A program made the translations under genes and the position numbers. Below, piece after piece: positions 25,881-35,515 of a stretch of 64,000 nucleotides of DNA (within the stretch, counting starts at the first letter, position 1; each line of letters starts with the position of its first letter). Source of the DNA: Paenibacillus planticolens. GTDB lineage: Bacteria > Bacillota > Bacilli > Paenibacillales > NBRC-103111. The notes under the pieces are model-generated. The model was given only the letters and a program-made list of their open reading frames with translations, ran no database searches and had not been told where the DNA came from. The DNA lies in NCBI RefSeq assembly GCF_013141725.1, contig NZ_WHNZ01000013.1:1-64000 (forward strand), given 5' to 3'.

Positions 25881-26972
25881 TCAGTCGAGAAACTCCAATC
25901 CTGTGTTTCTCATATCGATATGGAAGTCATAACTAATTTCCGCTGACTTGAACATTTCACTCCAATGTTCGTATTCCGACGGCTGCAGACGACTCCGAAA
26001 GCGATTTCCGAAGCCGAAGACGTCGGCTCCTTCTCGCTGGGTCTTCTCGAACATCGATTTGGCATGATCGTTCAAGTTGCCCTCCAACTCGGCAATAATT
26101 TCTGATTCATTCAGTTTCCGCTGACGGGAACTATCAATTAAGACCGTAACTAGCGAACAATCGATTTTGATGATTGGCTTCCCGTTCTCCAGCGAAGTAG
26201 CTACCCGGGTATGGTTGTGTACAATCCTTACATCCGATTTGCTCATCAACTCGACCTCAGAATCATGAAACCGGTGCGTGAAAATTTCGTACAAAAGCGA
26301 TTCATCCTTGTCTATTTCCCCAACCATTTTACCGTTGACAATAATCGCATTGCCGCTAAAGCCGAATGAGTTTTTCTCTCCTTCGACTAATACTGGGATC
26401 AGATTGGCATGAAACGGATTATATAATTTGGCATAGACTTCCCACAGTTTCGTTTTGTTTTTTCTAGGGATGCCCCCCGCATATGGTTCAAAAAAAAGCT
26501 TGGTATAAATGCCTGAGAGTTCCCCCGTCGGGTTGGGACTGCTGAAAATCCGCTCCATATTCCCCCTGACCACGGCAACAACAGCATCTAGGGGAACGGA
26601 GCGCTCCCTGATTGCGAATTCCAAATAAGGAATAAGCCCCGATTTAGCCAACGATTCATCCAGCAGCAGCGCACGAGTAGAAGAAGTTTCCAGAGCTTTG
26701 GGAAGCTTGTATCTTAACTTGTTCATCGCATCGGGGACGGTAAACCCTTTCTGACTCATCGTAAAGAAATCTTTTTTCGACGTTTCCTGCGATGCCTTGG
26801 GAAGAGGAAATCGGAACCATACACGAAGGGCAGACTCCGGCGCTTTCTCCAGCCCTATTACGCCGACCATAAGGCGATTATCAATATCTTTGGAGTCCCA
26901 ACATCCGGATCCTATTGTCATGGTTAGGAAGCACACGGCAGCTAACTTCCATATACGGTGCTTTCTCCTCAT
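25881..26972 (-). CDS. gerC: spore germination lipoprotein, GerC type
   Basis: The lipoprotein subunit of a GerA-family nutrient germinant receptor in the spore inner membrane. The signal peptide ends in a lipobox (MTIGSGC, Cys 24) followed by WDSKDIDNRLMV, the Ger(x)C family start. Later segments such as FTVPDAMNKLRYKLPKALET and SLVTVLIDSSRQRKLNESE fit the family. It has 363 aa, and its ATG overlaps the stop of the upstream permease gene by four bases (ATGA). It is the last gene of the three-gene operon. The germinant cannot be predicted. Confidence 0.93.
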   Translation of the reverse strand: MRRKHRIWKLAAVCFLTMTIGSGCWDSKDIDNRLMVGVIGLEKAPESALRVWFRFPLPKASQETSKKDFFTMSQKGFTVPDAMNKLRYKLPKALETSSTRALLLDESLAKSGLIPYLEFAIRERSVPLDAVVAVVRGNMERIFSSPNPTGELSGIYTKLFFEPYAGGIPRKNKTKLWEVYAKLYNPFHANLIPVLVEGEKNSFGFSGNAIIVNGKMVGEIDKDESLLYEIFTHRFHDSEVELMSKSDVRIVHNHTRVATSLENGKPIIKIDCSLVTVLIDSSRQRKLNESEIIAELEGNLNDHAKSMFEKTQREGADVFGFGNRFRSRLQPSEYEHWSEMFKSAEISYDFHIDMRNTGLEFLD

Positions 26973-28075
26973 ATCTCATTACCCTTTCCACCCCGACGTT
27001 GAGCAAAAGCCAGGACAGCCATGCCGAGCAAAGGAAAAACGAACATCATATACAGACGGATGCCAACCGTAATGAATACAATCTGTTCGACCGCTCTCCA
27101 AGAAGACAGGTATGTGGCCACTGAATAAACGACAATGAAGATAATTACGTAAATCAGGCCAGTTTTTGCTCGCGGCATTAGAGATTTGATCGTTTCTCCC
27201 AGGGCATGCAGTTGCAGAGCCATAATGAGCAGGACATAGAGCATGGTCACGGAGACAAAAATGGCAGTCATATTCTCAAATACGACCCAATAATGGTAGA
27301 TGGAATCCATTTTAGAAACGAAAGGAAAGGTCAAGCGTTGGCTTAATTCCCTGCCAAAAGTCATAATCGGCAGATACACATAGCCTGCAATAAAGGGAAG
27401 AGCACAAAAGAGAGCAATAACGTAGCTTTTCCAGGCGCGCCTTGCTGACTGCATCCTGTAAGATCCGATCAGTGACGTAATCGTAAACCCCATCCACAGA
27501 AACGATCCGGCATAAAAGTGCTTGTCGAGGAGAAAATCCCCGTTCGTCCGAAGCAACGGTGTACCTAAAGTCCAGTCAATATCACTAAAACCGAGAATCA
27601 GCAGCGCCAATGTGCACGTAAGCGCCAACAGAAAGAAAACCCTCGCTGCCCGCACAATAGGCATCATTCCGGCCAAAGCGAGCGAAGCAGGAGCAAGGAG
27701 CATTCCATTCAGAAACGAAATCGGCGTGGTGGGCAGCATCGTCATCGTAATAATTTCCGAGTAGGCCCTCAGCATCACGATGAGCGCTCCGAACAGAAAA
27801 AGTAATGCGGGCAAACAAAGAATGCTCGCCCAAATGGTGCCTAGCGACGATCGTATGACCACTATCAGCTTGTTATCTTCCAGCCTGGCCAGCATTCTGC
27901 TGTAAAGCCAAGAGCTGAGCAGAGCGCCTGCGATCCATACGGCGATCGGGATCCAGTAAGCTCCTTCCGTACTGCGAATCAGGAAAGTCGGATAGATGAA
28001 ACCAGCCGCGGCGCCTGAGAACAGCATTTGGATCACAAACATTTCATAGCCATTAATGGCGGAAGCATTTTTCAT
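26969..28075 (-). CDS. gerB: spore germination permease, GerB type
   Basis: The integral membrane subunit of the germinant receptor, an APC-like transporter homologue with ten spans in 368 aa. It starts SAINGYEMFVIQMLFSGAAA. The motif GAYWIPIAVWIAGALLSSW and the FPFVSKMDSIYHYWVVFENM segment are typical of GerAB/GerBB proteins. It is encoded between the A and C subunits, as in B. subtilis gerA. Upstream AAAGGAGCC precedes ATG 28075. Confidence 0.93.
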   Translation of the reverse strand: MKNASAINGYEMFVIQMLFSGAAAGFIYPTFLIRSTEGAYWIPIAVWIAGALLSSWLYSRMLARLEDNKLIVVIRSSLGTIWASILCLPALLFLFGALIVMLRAYSEIITMTMLPTTPISFLNGMLLAPASLALAGMMPIVRAARVFFLLALTCTLALLILGFSDIDWTLGTPLLRTNGDFLLDKHFYAGSFLWMGFTITSLIGSYRMQSARRAWKSYVIALFCALPFIAGYVYLPIMTFGRELSQRLTFPFVSKMDSIYHYWVVFENMTAIFVSVTMLYVLLIMALQLHALGETIKSLMPRAKTGLIYVIIFIVVYSVATYLSSWRAVEQIVFITVGIRLYMMFVFPLLGMAVLAFAQRRGGKGNEI

Positions 28076-28102
28076 GAAAAGGCTCCTTTCTCGAAATTAT
28101 GG

Positions 28103-29485
28103 CTAGGACGGCCCCAACCTTCTTTTCTTGGACCATAACGATGTGAGGTACGGAGCGCCGAACGATTCAAGACAGCTGAGATAGATGACTAGGCATACGA
28201 AGCAGAATACGATACCCAGGAGTCCAGCTATAGTAGCTCCAATCACGACAAAGTACTTTAGAATTCTCTGTACTAGTCCCATTTGGTAATCAACAACGAT
28301 AAAATTGGTGATAGCCGTAGCCGCCACAACAATGACAAGCAGATGGCTGACGATATTGGCTTGGATGATCGCTTGCCCTAGGACCACACCGCCGACCATC
28401 GTAACAGTCGAACTTATCGTTTTAGGTAACCGTACGCCAGCCTCTGTTATGAAATCGATCACAATAAGCATCAGAAGCGTCTCTACAAAAACAGGATAAG
28501 GGACACCCTCACGGCTCGCAGCAGCGGCAAGACTAATCTCCAGGCGGTTCACATCAACGTTGACAGAGGTGAGCGCCACATACATAGCCGGAAGAAACAA
28601 ATTAATGAGCATAGCCAAAAAGCGCAGCGTAAGGAGAAAGTAGGAAACGTATGGATTCACATATCTATCCTCGGGAGAATGCCAAAAATCTGTGTATACG
28701 GAAGGTACAATCAATGCGAACGGAGACCCGTCTATCATAATGATAATTTTGCCTGCCAGAAGAGCTGCCGATACACGATCGGGTCGCTCCGTGGAGACGG
28801 CCATTGGGAACAGAAACATCTTTTTTCTGGACATCAGCAGTCGCAGCAGTTGTGCGCTGTCCTGAAGGCCATCCGTTTGGATCTTCTCCAGCCTTTCTTT
28901 AAGGTGCGACAACAGATCGAGATCGACGGCATTCGAATATGAAAATACCGCAACTCGGGTGAGACTGGCCGTACCGACGATCGTTTCCCACATTTTTAAT
29001 TGCGACGAACGAATTTGCTGCCTAATTAGTGCCGTATTGACGTCGAGACTTTCATTGAAAGCATTCATCGGGCCTTGAAGAACATTTTCTGTTATCGGCG
29101 ACTCGACAGATCTATGCTGACTTACCGATAAATTCATAATCAGTCCGGAAGACGACCTTCCTTTGCATATAACGGCTGAACCGTGGCAGATTGCTTGCTC
29201 GCATTTTTTAAACGTACCTTCGCCAAGGCCAGTCCCACTGTAACGCTCAAGCCGCGCGGACAAATCTCCGGCGACATTGGTCCCGAGCAGAAAATCCAAC
29301 TTTTGTGGGGAGCATAAAGATGAGATAAAACATAAATGCAATTCGGCAGCATGCTCGGTTCCGATCAACATCGTCGTATAATCGGCCGATTCCGCAAAAG
29401 CTTCATTTAAACGTTCGAATAAGGGCAAATCATCTGGTTGTTCATTTAAACCATAGACGGAAGTAAGAATATCAGACGTGGTCAT
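28103..29485 (-). CDS. gerA: spore germination protein, GerA type
   Basis: The A subunit of the nutrient receptor. About 260 soluble N-terminal residues are followed by the conserved core GKIIIMIDGSPFALIVPSVY, then membrane spans (YFLLTLRFLAMLINLFLPAM, TISSTVTMVGGVVLGQAIIQ). With 460 aa it is slightly shorter than typical 480-500 aa members, mostly at the N-terminus. It is the first gene of the gerABC operon; expression would be in the forespore, but I did not identify a sigma-G promoter with confidence. GGGGAGG stands unusually close to ATG 29485. Confidence 0.92.
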   Translation of the reverse strand: MTTSDILTSVYGLNEQPDDLPLFERLNEAFAESADYTTMLIGTEHAAELHLCFISSLCSPQKLDFLLGTNVAGDLSARLERYSGTGLGEGTFKKCEQAICHGSAVICKGRSSSGLIMNLSVSQHRSVESPITENVLQGPMNAFNESLDVNTALIRQQIRSSQLKMWETIVGTASLTRVAVFSYSNAVDLDLLSHLKERLEKIQTDGLQDSAQLLRLLMSRKKMFLFPMAVSTERPDRVSAALLAGKIIIMIDGSPFALIVPSVYTDFWHSPEDRYVNPYVSYFLLTLRFLAMLINLFLPAMYVALTSVNVDVNRLEISLAAAASREGVPYPVFVETLLMLIVIDFITEAGVRLPKTISSTVTMVGGVVLGQAIIQANIVSHLLVIVVAATAITNFIVVDYQMGLVQRILKYFVVIGATIAGLLGIVFCFVCLVIYLSCLESFGAPYLTSLWSKKRRLGPS

Positions 29486-29569
29486 GACCTCCCCAGCGAA
29501 CCTAAATATGGTAGTCCAGTATTATTTTGCCCAAGTCCTGCAATATCATGTCATAAATGGCACCTTATA

Positions 29570-29655
29570 TTTCTGGATAAGGGAATGCCAAACAAACCCC
29601 ACCTGCTTAGGATGGGGTTTGTTATTTGTTGCTGTGATATCGAACAGATGCTTCG
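29570..29655. repeat. repeat copy 1: gene-end remnant plus terminator block
   Basis: This stretch matches 32338-32422 and, less well, 39415-39515. It begins with a degraded gene end (TATATTTCTGGATAAGGGA), continues with the hairpin AACAAACCCCA/TGGGGTTTGTT (29591-29623) and ends GCTGTGATATCGAACAGATG. The hairpin acts as a terminator for the LRR gene read on the minus strand. Confidence 0.8.
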
Positions 29656-29657
29656 GT

Positions 29658-31556
29658 TTAATCTATTTCAATTGAAACTATTTTCCCAACTTCATCCCAA
29701 GTAACCGTCGCTCCCAAAGCTTCACTTACAAATCGAACCGGAACAAGCGTTGTTCCACTTCGAAGTAACGGAGCCGCATCCATTTTAACTTTTTGATCAT
29801 TTATATATGCTTCAGTTCTATCCATACTTAACTTAATTGTTTTAGCTCCTTTCGTTGCAGTAATTGTACTGTTATCCTCGTCCCAAGATACTTCTGCGCC
29901 TAGAGCATTAAAAATACGACGCATAGGTACAAGAACATTACCGTTCTCTATTTGAGGCTTTTCTTCATCCCTAAAATATTGGAGTTCCCCAAGTAACTTG
30001 ATCATAACTTGAGTGCCATATGTAATGACTACTCCTTGCGCTTGTTTAGTTCGAATGATGTTTAGCGATGTATCATCAAGCGGATTGTTAACTACATCAA
30101 TTTCCCAAAGACCAGGATGATCTCTCAACGATTCAATATTTATGATGTTGTTATTCTTTAATGACAGTTTATCTAATCTATCCAAATTATATAGAGCAGA
30201 AATATCTTTTATCTTATTGAAACTTATATCTAAATCACGAAGTGATGTAAGGCTTTTCAAAGGAGATATGTCATCAATTTGATTGCCATACAAACCTAGA
30301 GTAACAAGCCTATCTAATTTACTAAGCGAACTAATATCATTAATTTGGTTATTCCCTAAGTATAGTACATCCAATCTTTTAAGATTCTCAAGAAAATGAA
30401 TATTCGAAATGTTGTTATTCCCTAAAGTTAAAAAGGATAGTGTTGTCATTCTACTTAAAAGCGAGAAATCTTTAACGGGAACTCTGTCTAAGAAAAGTGT
30501 TTCCAGGCCCTTTAAGCCTAATAAAGGTGAAAGATCGCTAATCGGATTATAACCAATCATTAGACTAGTCAGGTCTGGCATGGATGAAATTGGTTTTAAA
30601 TCTTCTATGTTGTTATTACTAATATCGAGTCTTTTTAAATTTGGCAGCTTTGCCAGCGGTTTTATATCAACTATGCGATTCTGGGATAAATCCAAGTTCG
30701 ATATACTTTTCATATCTTGTAAAAAAGAAATATCCGTAAGTCCAAAATTACGAAGATCCAACCATTCAACTTTATTTAAATACTTCAATGAGGAGAAATC
30801 ACTTACGGGATTCCCATCGAAACCAAGAATTCTAAGATTTGGCATATTCTTAACAACGCTAATATCATGGATAAGGTTATTATTTATGGACAAAGAAGTT
30901 AATCTCGATAATTTGCTTAATGGACTAATATCTTCTATAGCATTTCTGCCTATGTATAATGACCTTAGATTAGTTAACTCTGCAAGTGAAGAAATGTTTT
31001 TAATTTGATTGTCATAAGCCTGGATCGATTCTAGATTTTTTAATCCTTCTAATGGTGAAAGATCAACGACTTTGTTATTAAAAATGGATAAATCACGTAA
31101 TTTAGATAAATTCCGGATAGGTTCTATGCTAGATATCTTATTGTTATATAGAGTTATATTAGTTAATTCCGTCAACTTGCTTAGCGGTGAAATATCTGTT
31201 ATTTCATTATGATTGAAATCAATACTCTTGAGCTTCTTTAAATTTGCAATTGGTGCAAGATCATGAAGCTTATTCTCTTGAATGTATAGGGTTGTTAAGT
31301 TTGTAGCGTATTCCAAACCTTTTAAGCTCTTGATGCCAAGCCAGCTAGCACCACTAATTGTTTCTAGAGACTGCATGTCCTCTTCAGTAATAAGGCCTTC
31401 CAGTTTATTTAGTTGTTTTCTAACAACAGCCTCTAGCGCTGCATCTTCAATTTTCACCTCAATCGTTTCGGCTTTAGCAATCTTTGATTTTCCAACAAGG
31501 CTAATGAAACAAATACAGATTATGAGCATGATCAAATATTTTCTGCTTAGAATCAC
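29658..31556 (-). CDS. internalin-like leucine-rich-repeat protein with stalk domain
   Basis: An exported 632-aa protein. A signal peptide (residues 1-29, IMLIICICFISLVGKSKIAK) is followed by a short cap helix (AALEAVVRKQLNKLEGLITE). About twenty 22-residue leucine-rich repeats cover residues 70-500, with the internalin pattern 'L..L..N.I.DISPL..L'. Residues about 515-632 are a copper amine oxidase N-terminal-type stalk domain, with two hits visible: VLVPMRRIFNALGAEVSWDE and TTLVPVRFVSEALGATVTWD. Internalin-type LRRs bind proteins; the partner here is unknown. No sorting signal or SLH is present, so attachment must be by the stalk domain or absent. The flank carries a repeat shared with the DUF805 genes. 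Confidence 0.9.
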   Translation of the reverse strand: MILSRKYLIMLIICICFISLVGKSKIAKAETIEVKIEDAALEAVVRKQLNKLEGLITEEDMQSLETISGASWLGIKSLKGLEYATNLTTLYIQENKLHDLAPIANLKKLKSIDFNHNEITDISPLSKLTELTNITLYNNKISSIEPIRNLSKLRDLSIFNNKVVDLSPLEGLKNLESIQAYDNQIKNISSLAELTNLRSLYIGRNAIEDISPLSKLSRLTSLSINNNLIHDISVVKNMPNLRILGFDGNPVSDFSSLKYLNKVEWLDLRNFGLTDISFLQDMKSISNLDLSQNRIVDIKPLAKLPNLKRLDISNNNIEDLKPISSMPDLTSLMIGYNPISDLSPLLGLKGLETLFLDRVPVKDFSLLSRMTTLSFLTLGNNNISNIHFLENLKRLDVLYLGNNQINDISSLSKLDRLVTLGLYGNQIDDISPLKSLTSLRDLDISFNKIKDISALYNLDRLDKLSLKNNNIINIESLRDHPGLWEIDVVNNPLDDTSLNIIRTKQAQGVVITYGTQVMIKLLGELQYFRDEEKPQIENGNVLVPMRRIFNALGAEVSWDEDNSTITATKGAKTIKLSMDRTEAYINDQKVKMDAAPLLRSGTTLVPVRFVSEALGATVTWDEVGKIVSIEID

Positions 31557-31667
31557 GGTAATCTCTCCTATGTTTATGACTTTGTTTCAAAGCTCATTGA
31601 ACGCACTTGAAATATCTGGTACTATCACATAGGTATATAATACTATATTTTAGGAGATGAAGGGTGA

Positions 31668-32351
31668 ATGAGGTTTAGACGAATCGGACTACTCTTATTG
31701 TCAATTATAGTGACATTGTCTTTATCACAATCCGTTTATGCACATTCAGGTCGAACGGACGCCAATGGAGGACATAATTGTTCAGCTAGCTCCAAGGCAA
31801 AAGGATTATGTTCTGGCTATCACTACCACAATGGCGGGTCTTCATCCGGAAGCAGTTCATCGTCATCTGGAGGATCAACATCCAGTATTAAACCAGCAGC
31901 CCCAGTAGAAACTATTCCAAGCGGACAGGTCAAAGTTGTAAAACCGACATACAATATTAACGTCAACGGTACCTCCATTCCTAATTCGTCTATTAAATAT
32001 CCTGTTATCTCATATAAGGACATTACATATTTTCCAATGACATTTAAGTTTACTCAGGCGCTAGCTTTAGAGACGGTATGGGATGCGAACACTGGATTTG
32101 TAATTCGAAAGACTTCCAATAAAGCAGGAAGCCTTGAGCTAGACTACGGCTCTACAAGTACAAACCTGTACGCTAGTCAACCAGATTTTAATATCTATGT
32201 AAACGATGCGTGGATTGATAATGGTTCTGAGGAGTACCCGCTGTTGGTATTAAACGATGTGACTTATTTCCCAATGACATGGCGTTATGCCGTTGATGAG
32301 TTAGGTTTAACAATTAAATTTGACAATAACACTTTCTATATTTCTAAGTAA
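31668..32351 (+). CDS. YHYH domain protein with stalk-type repeats
   Basis: A 227-aa exported protein. A signal peptide (about 1-25, ending SVYAHS) leads to the YHYH motif HSGRTDANGGHNCS ... GLCSGYHYHNGG, a probable metal-binding pattern. A serine/glycine linker and two copper amine oxidase-like modules follow (KYPVISYKDITYFPMTFKFT and EYPLLVLNDVTYFPMTWRYA). A TATAAT box lies at 31636-31641, and GGAGATGAAGGGTGA precedes ATG 31668. It is divergent from the LRR gene. Its 3' end and terminator are duplicated in degraded form at 39405-39480 and near 29570. Confidence 0.85.
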   Translation: MRFRRIGLLLLSIIVTLSLSQSVYAHSGRTDANGGHNCSASSKAKGLCSGYHYHNGGSSSGSSSSSSGGSTSSIKPAAPVETIPSGQVKVVKPTYNINVNGTSIPNSSIKYPVISYKDITYFPMTFKFTQALALETVWDANTGFVIRKTSNKAGSLELDYGSTSTNLYASQPDFNIYVNDAWIDNGSEEYPLLVLNDVTYFPMTWRYAVDELGLTIKFDNNTFYISK

Positions 32352-32361
32352 GGGAATGCCA

Positions 32362-32395
32362 AACAAACCCCACCTGCTTTAGGATGGGGTTTGTT
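32362..32395. terminator. bidirectional terminator in repeat copy 2
   Basis: AACAAACCCCA/TGGGGTTTGTT, an 11-bp perfect stem with a 12-base loop. It lies between the convergent YHYH gene and the DUF805 gene and can end both. It belongs to the repeated block (32338-32422). Confidence 0.75.
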
Positions 32396-32426
32396 GCTGT
32401 GATATCAGACCAGATGCTTCGTCTGC

Positions 32427-32777
32427 TTATGTGAATTGTTTGGGATTTGGACCATATTGGTTGTCACCAGGCTCACTGTCCAAGCAGTCAAATACGAGAA
32501 GAACAATACTACCGACCACTGGGATTAAACCAATCAAAATCCACCAAGCACTTCTTCCCGTATCATGGAGTCTCCGAAATGAAACAGCTAGCGATGGCAA
32601 TAGGACAGCCAAAGAATAGATGCCGGTTAAAACGGATTTCAGTCCTAGCATGTACTCCAAAATTGCAAGTATGATTGCAACTATCGCATTGAAGAGCACA
32701 AACATCCAATACTCCTTGCGCCGCGCTCTTCCTGAAAATCCTACGTAATCTTTCAACACCTTTAAATACCAATCCAT
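32427..32777 (-). CDS. DUF805 membrane protein (copy 1)
   Basis: A 116-aa protein with the DUF805 pattern: GFSGRARRKEYWMFVLFNAI, three to four membrane spans, PSLAVSFRRLHDTGRSAWWI and the final GDNQYGPNP. Its role is unknown, although family members are common beside phage and stress genes. A close paralogue lies at 39526-39867; both share the downstream terminator block, so the gene and its flank were duplicated together. Confidence 0.92.
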   Translation of the reverse strand: MDWYLKVLKDYVGFSGRARRKEYWMFVLFNAIVAIILAILEYMLGLKSVLTGIYSLAVLLPSLAVSFRRLHDTGRSAWWILIGLIPVVGSIVLLVFDCLDSEPGDNQYGPNPKQFT

Positions 32778-32926
32778 TTACTAGTCTCCCTTCATCCTTC
32801 AGAAATACCTATGCAAAACTCTTGTCGTCTTCATTTTACAGAATCTTGGTTGAATGTCGATAAAAAATCGCATAAGTCTCTACAAAGATTTGATAAAGTT
32901 CGACATTATTCTGGCTGCATCTCAAC

Positions 32927-35512
32927 CTACAACCGAGGATCCATCTCCCTCTCCCCGGCAACCTCAAACAGCAGATTCGCAACAACTTCCTTATACTTGT
33001 CATTATCCGGTGCGATCTCGTCGAACCTGATCGAAAGCATTCGGTTCCCCAGACGATATTCATTCATTGAGGTGCGAAGCTTTTGATTTATATTCTTTTG
33101 TTTCATCAGCTTCTTGTATTTGTGCGGGAAACGGTAGTCATAGCCGTAAATGATCGACAAATAATCCTTATTTCGAACCTTCATATAAGGTGCTGCATTG
33201 GCTTGGATGACTTCAGGCTTGATCACGACGCCTTCCATATGGTTATCCACAGTTAGCCTGGAAAAGTAACACTCAGCCTTGTCATAGCGATCTGGATCGG
33301 CAAGATCTAGCAATAGAAACTCATCTTCCGACAAAAAGCTGTACACCTCCGAAGTCTTCCAATCCGGGACGGATTCCTTGCCATTTTCATAAACAATTTT
33401 CAACAAAGCAAAAGGCTTGTAGGCAAGCTCACCGTCTTCCGCATAGATCTCAAGTTGTTTTTTGTAAGTTTTGTACGCTTGAACATGCTGTTCCACTGGA
33501 ACATACGAGCTCAGAATGTCATGGATATTCTTATAGTTTTGATAGATGTGCGCCCCATACTTGTCACTTAGCGCTGTCTTGGATATGTTGTACTGGTCCT
33601 TTTCAAACCCGCTTGCCCGATAATCAGTAGTTAACTTGCCCAATGCTTGCTCAAAGCCATTTTGCTGCAGAAAAACCAGTTCGCTCTCCAAAGCTTTCTC
33701 GATCGGCTTAAACTGCCTCTGAATCAGTCCATCACCGATCGCTTTCCACGGCAGCAGCTCACCGTCCAGAACGAGCATCGCGATCAGATTCTCTTCCATG
33801 TAACCACCAAACTTATGCAGCAGCTTCTCATAGATTTCCGTCAAATCGACCTGGTTAATGCGATAACCATTACGACTGACCGCAAAACACTGATCTATCT
33901 CCTTATTCAAGTAAATATTACAGCGTGAACCCATATACTTCGGCTGCAGTACTACCTGTGAAACGCCCCGCTCCGCAAAATAATCCAAGCCGCGACGCAA
34001 AGACTCCAAGTCCTGCGCATCCTCATCCTTATCAGCCGGAGACATCGTCCCTGAGATGAAGTTAACCTTATTCCGGGATACGTAATGCAGTCTGCGAATC
34101 TCATCCTCATCCAGATCTTGCAGCGACAATTTTCTCTCTTCGTGGAACAAAATCTGCAGCTCCTCCGTCATCACGGCCTGCTCGGACTTCTGTGATTTCA
34201 TGAACGGCTTATATGAAATACTGACGGAAGTCAGCATATGACCATGTGCACTTCCTGTATCGATATGAATTTTGTTTTTGATCCGGAACGCATTCTTGGC
34301 CGCAACGTGTCCGAAAATGTGATACGGATGATTCTTCACCGCTTCATTTCGGAGAAAAACAAGCTGCTCCTCCAATGGTGCACTACGATCGATGCGGAAA
34401 TTCCGCTGTTGACGAACCGAGTTCGCATCCAGTTTGCCGATATATTTGTTTTTGCACGGGGCATGTGTCACGTAAAAGGATGGATTATTCAAGCCATTCA
34501 ATCGATAAAACGGCTTAGCGAGCGCCACCAGTTCATTAAACTTCTCAAGAAGCTCCTCATTCTGCGAAAGTACTTGTGTTGAATCGAAGTAGGTATCAAG
34601 CAGTTCTTGATCGACCCCGTTGATATCTCCCCGCATGAACTTATAAACAAAATTCTCATGATTCCCCATGACGAACAAGAAATGCTCCTGATTATCGTGC
34701 AGAAACTCAACCATTTCTTTCGTTTTCTTCCCCTTATCAATCCAGTCTCCTACAGAGATGACTTTCGTGTTCCGCACTTTATCTGTAACGACTAACTTGT
34801 TGTCCTCGATTTTGTAACCATGGCCCAGAAGAAGCGCTTTAAGTTCATCCACACACTCATGGATATCGCCAATGACAATATACTTCATATTTTGCGGAAG
34901 AATCGTTGAAAGGTATTCCTCTTGATCTTCAACAACCACTTGGTAGGCAGGGTTCGCCACACCCTCAGTCGCCAAGTAAAAATCCTTATAACGGACTTTA
35001 TGAATCTGAGAGTAGCCTTCCCGAGAGAGCGAACCCAGCACTTCTTTTCTCAACCGATTAATGTGGCTTGTAATCAGCTTTTTCGAGCGATCCGAGGCAT
35101 AGTAATCTTCACGCTTGCGGTAATCAAACAGAATAACTTCCAAGTTGTAGTTGTTGGCTTGCGCAATCTGCCGCACCTTGGCTCGGAATTCCTCGGCCAG
35201 CCCCGTCGTATCCACAACCACGAATTCCGCGTTGACCGGGAACGATGTGGCCATCTTTAGCTTCTCAAATAACAGATGGAACGCCTGCTCACTCGCCTCC
35301 AGCATCACTTGATCATACTTATCGTAGTCATAGCCCAGAACCTCTTGGCGGAGGCTGTCGGAAGATAAATACTGCACGTTTGCTTTTACATTCCTAGACT
35401 CATCAGTGAACTTCAATCCAGGAATCAGTACTTCCTTAGCAAAAGTCGTTTTCCCGCACTCGGTCGACCCGATCAGCATGAAAATCGTATGAACTTTGGT
35501 TTGAATCTCCAT
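32927..35512 (-). CDS. pnkp: bacterial Pnkp: polynucleotide kinase-phosphatase-ligase
   Basis: A three-domain RNA-end-healing and sealing enzyme, 861 aa. The kinase has Walker A IGSTECGKTTF near residues 13-22. The metallophosphoesterase carries YIVIGDIHECVDELK (about 214), ISVGDWIDKG and VMGNHENFVYKF (about 283), with later THAPC and FGHVAAKN histidines. The ligase/adenylyltransferase has the lysine motif LQPKYMGSRCNI near residue 524 and EGVVIKPE. In Clostridium thermocellum and Anabaena, Pnkp pairs with Hen1 to repair toxin-cleaved tRNA and to methylate the junction. The hen1 gene ends 3 bp upstream, so they form one unit. Confidence 0.94.
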   Translation of the reverse strand: MEIQTKVHTIFMLIGSTECGKTTFAKEVLIPGLKFTDESRNVKANVQYLSSDSLRQEVLGYDYDKYDQVMLEASEQAFHLLFEKLKMATSFPVNAEFVVVDTTGLAEEFRAKVRQIAQANNYNLEVILFDYRKREDYYASDRSKKLITSHINRLRKEVLGSLSREGYSQIHKVRYKDFYLATEGVANPAYQVVVEDQEEYLSTILPQNMKYIVIGDIHECVDELKALLLGHGYKIEDNKLVVTDKVRNTKVISVGDWIDKGKKTKEMVEFLHDNQEHFLFVMGNHENFVYKFMRGDINGVDQELLDTYFDSTQVLSQNEELLEKFNELVALAKPFYRLNGLNNPSFYVTHAPCKNKYIGKLDANSVRQQRNFRIDRSAPLEEQLVFLRNEAVKNHPYHIFGHVAAKNAFRIKNKIHIDTGSAHGHMLTSVSISYKPFMKSQKSEQAVMTEELQILFHEERKLSLQDLDEDEIRRLHYVSRNKVNFISGTMSPADKDEDAQDLESLRRGLDYFAERGVSQVVLQPKYMGSRCNIYLNKEIDQCFAVSRNGYRINQVDLTEIYEKLLHKFGGYMEENLIAMLVLDGELLPWKAIGDGLIQRQFKPIEKALESELVFLQQNGFEQALGKLTTDYRASGFEKDQYNISKTALSDKYGAHIYQNYKNIHDILSSYVPVEQHVQAYKTYKKQLEIYAEDGELAYKPFALLKIVYENGKESVPDWKTSEVYSFLSEDEFLLLDLADPDRYDKAECYFSRLTVDNHMEGVVIKPEVIQANAAPYMKVRNKDYLSIIYGYDYRFPHKYKKLMKQKNINQKLRTSMNEYRLGNRMLSIRFDEIAPDNDKYKEVVANLLFEVAGEREMDPRL

Positions 35513-35515
35513 CTC

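Noticed and set aside
30580-31008. 142-codon plus-strand frame
   Set aside because: Antisense to the leucine-rich repeats; its regularity reflects the repeat codons.
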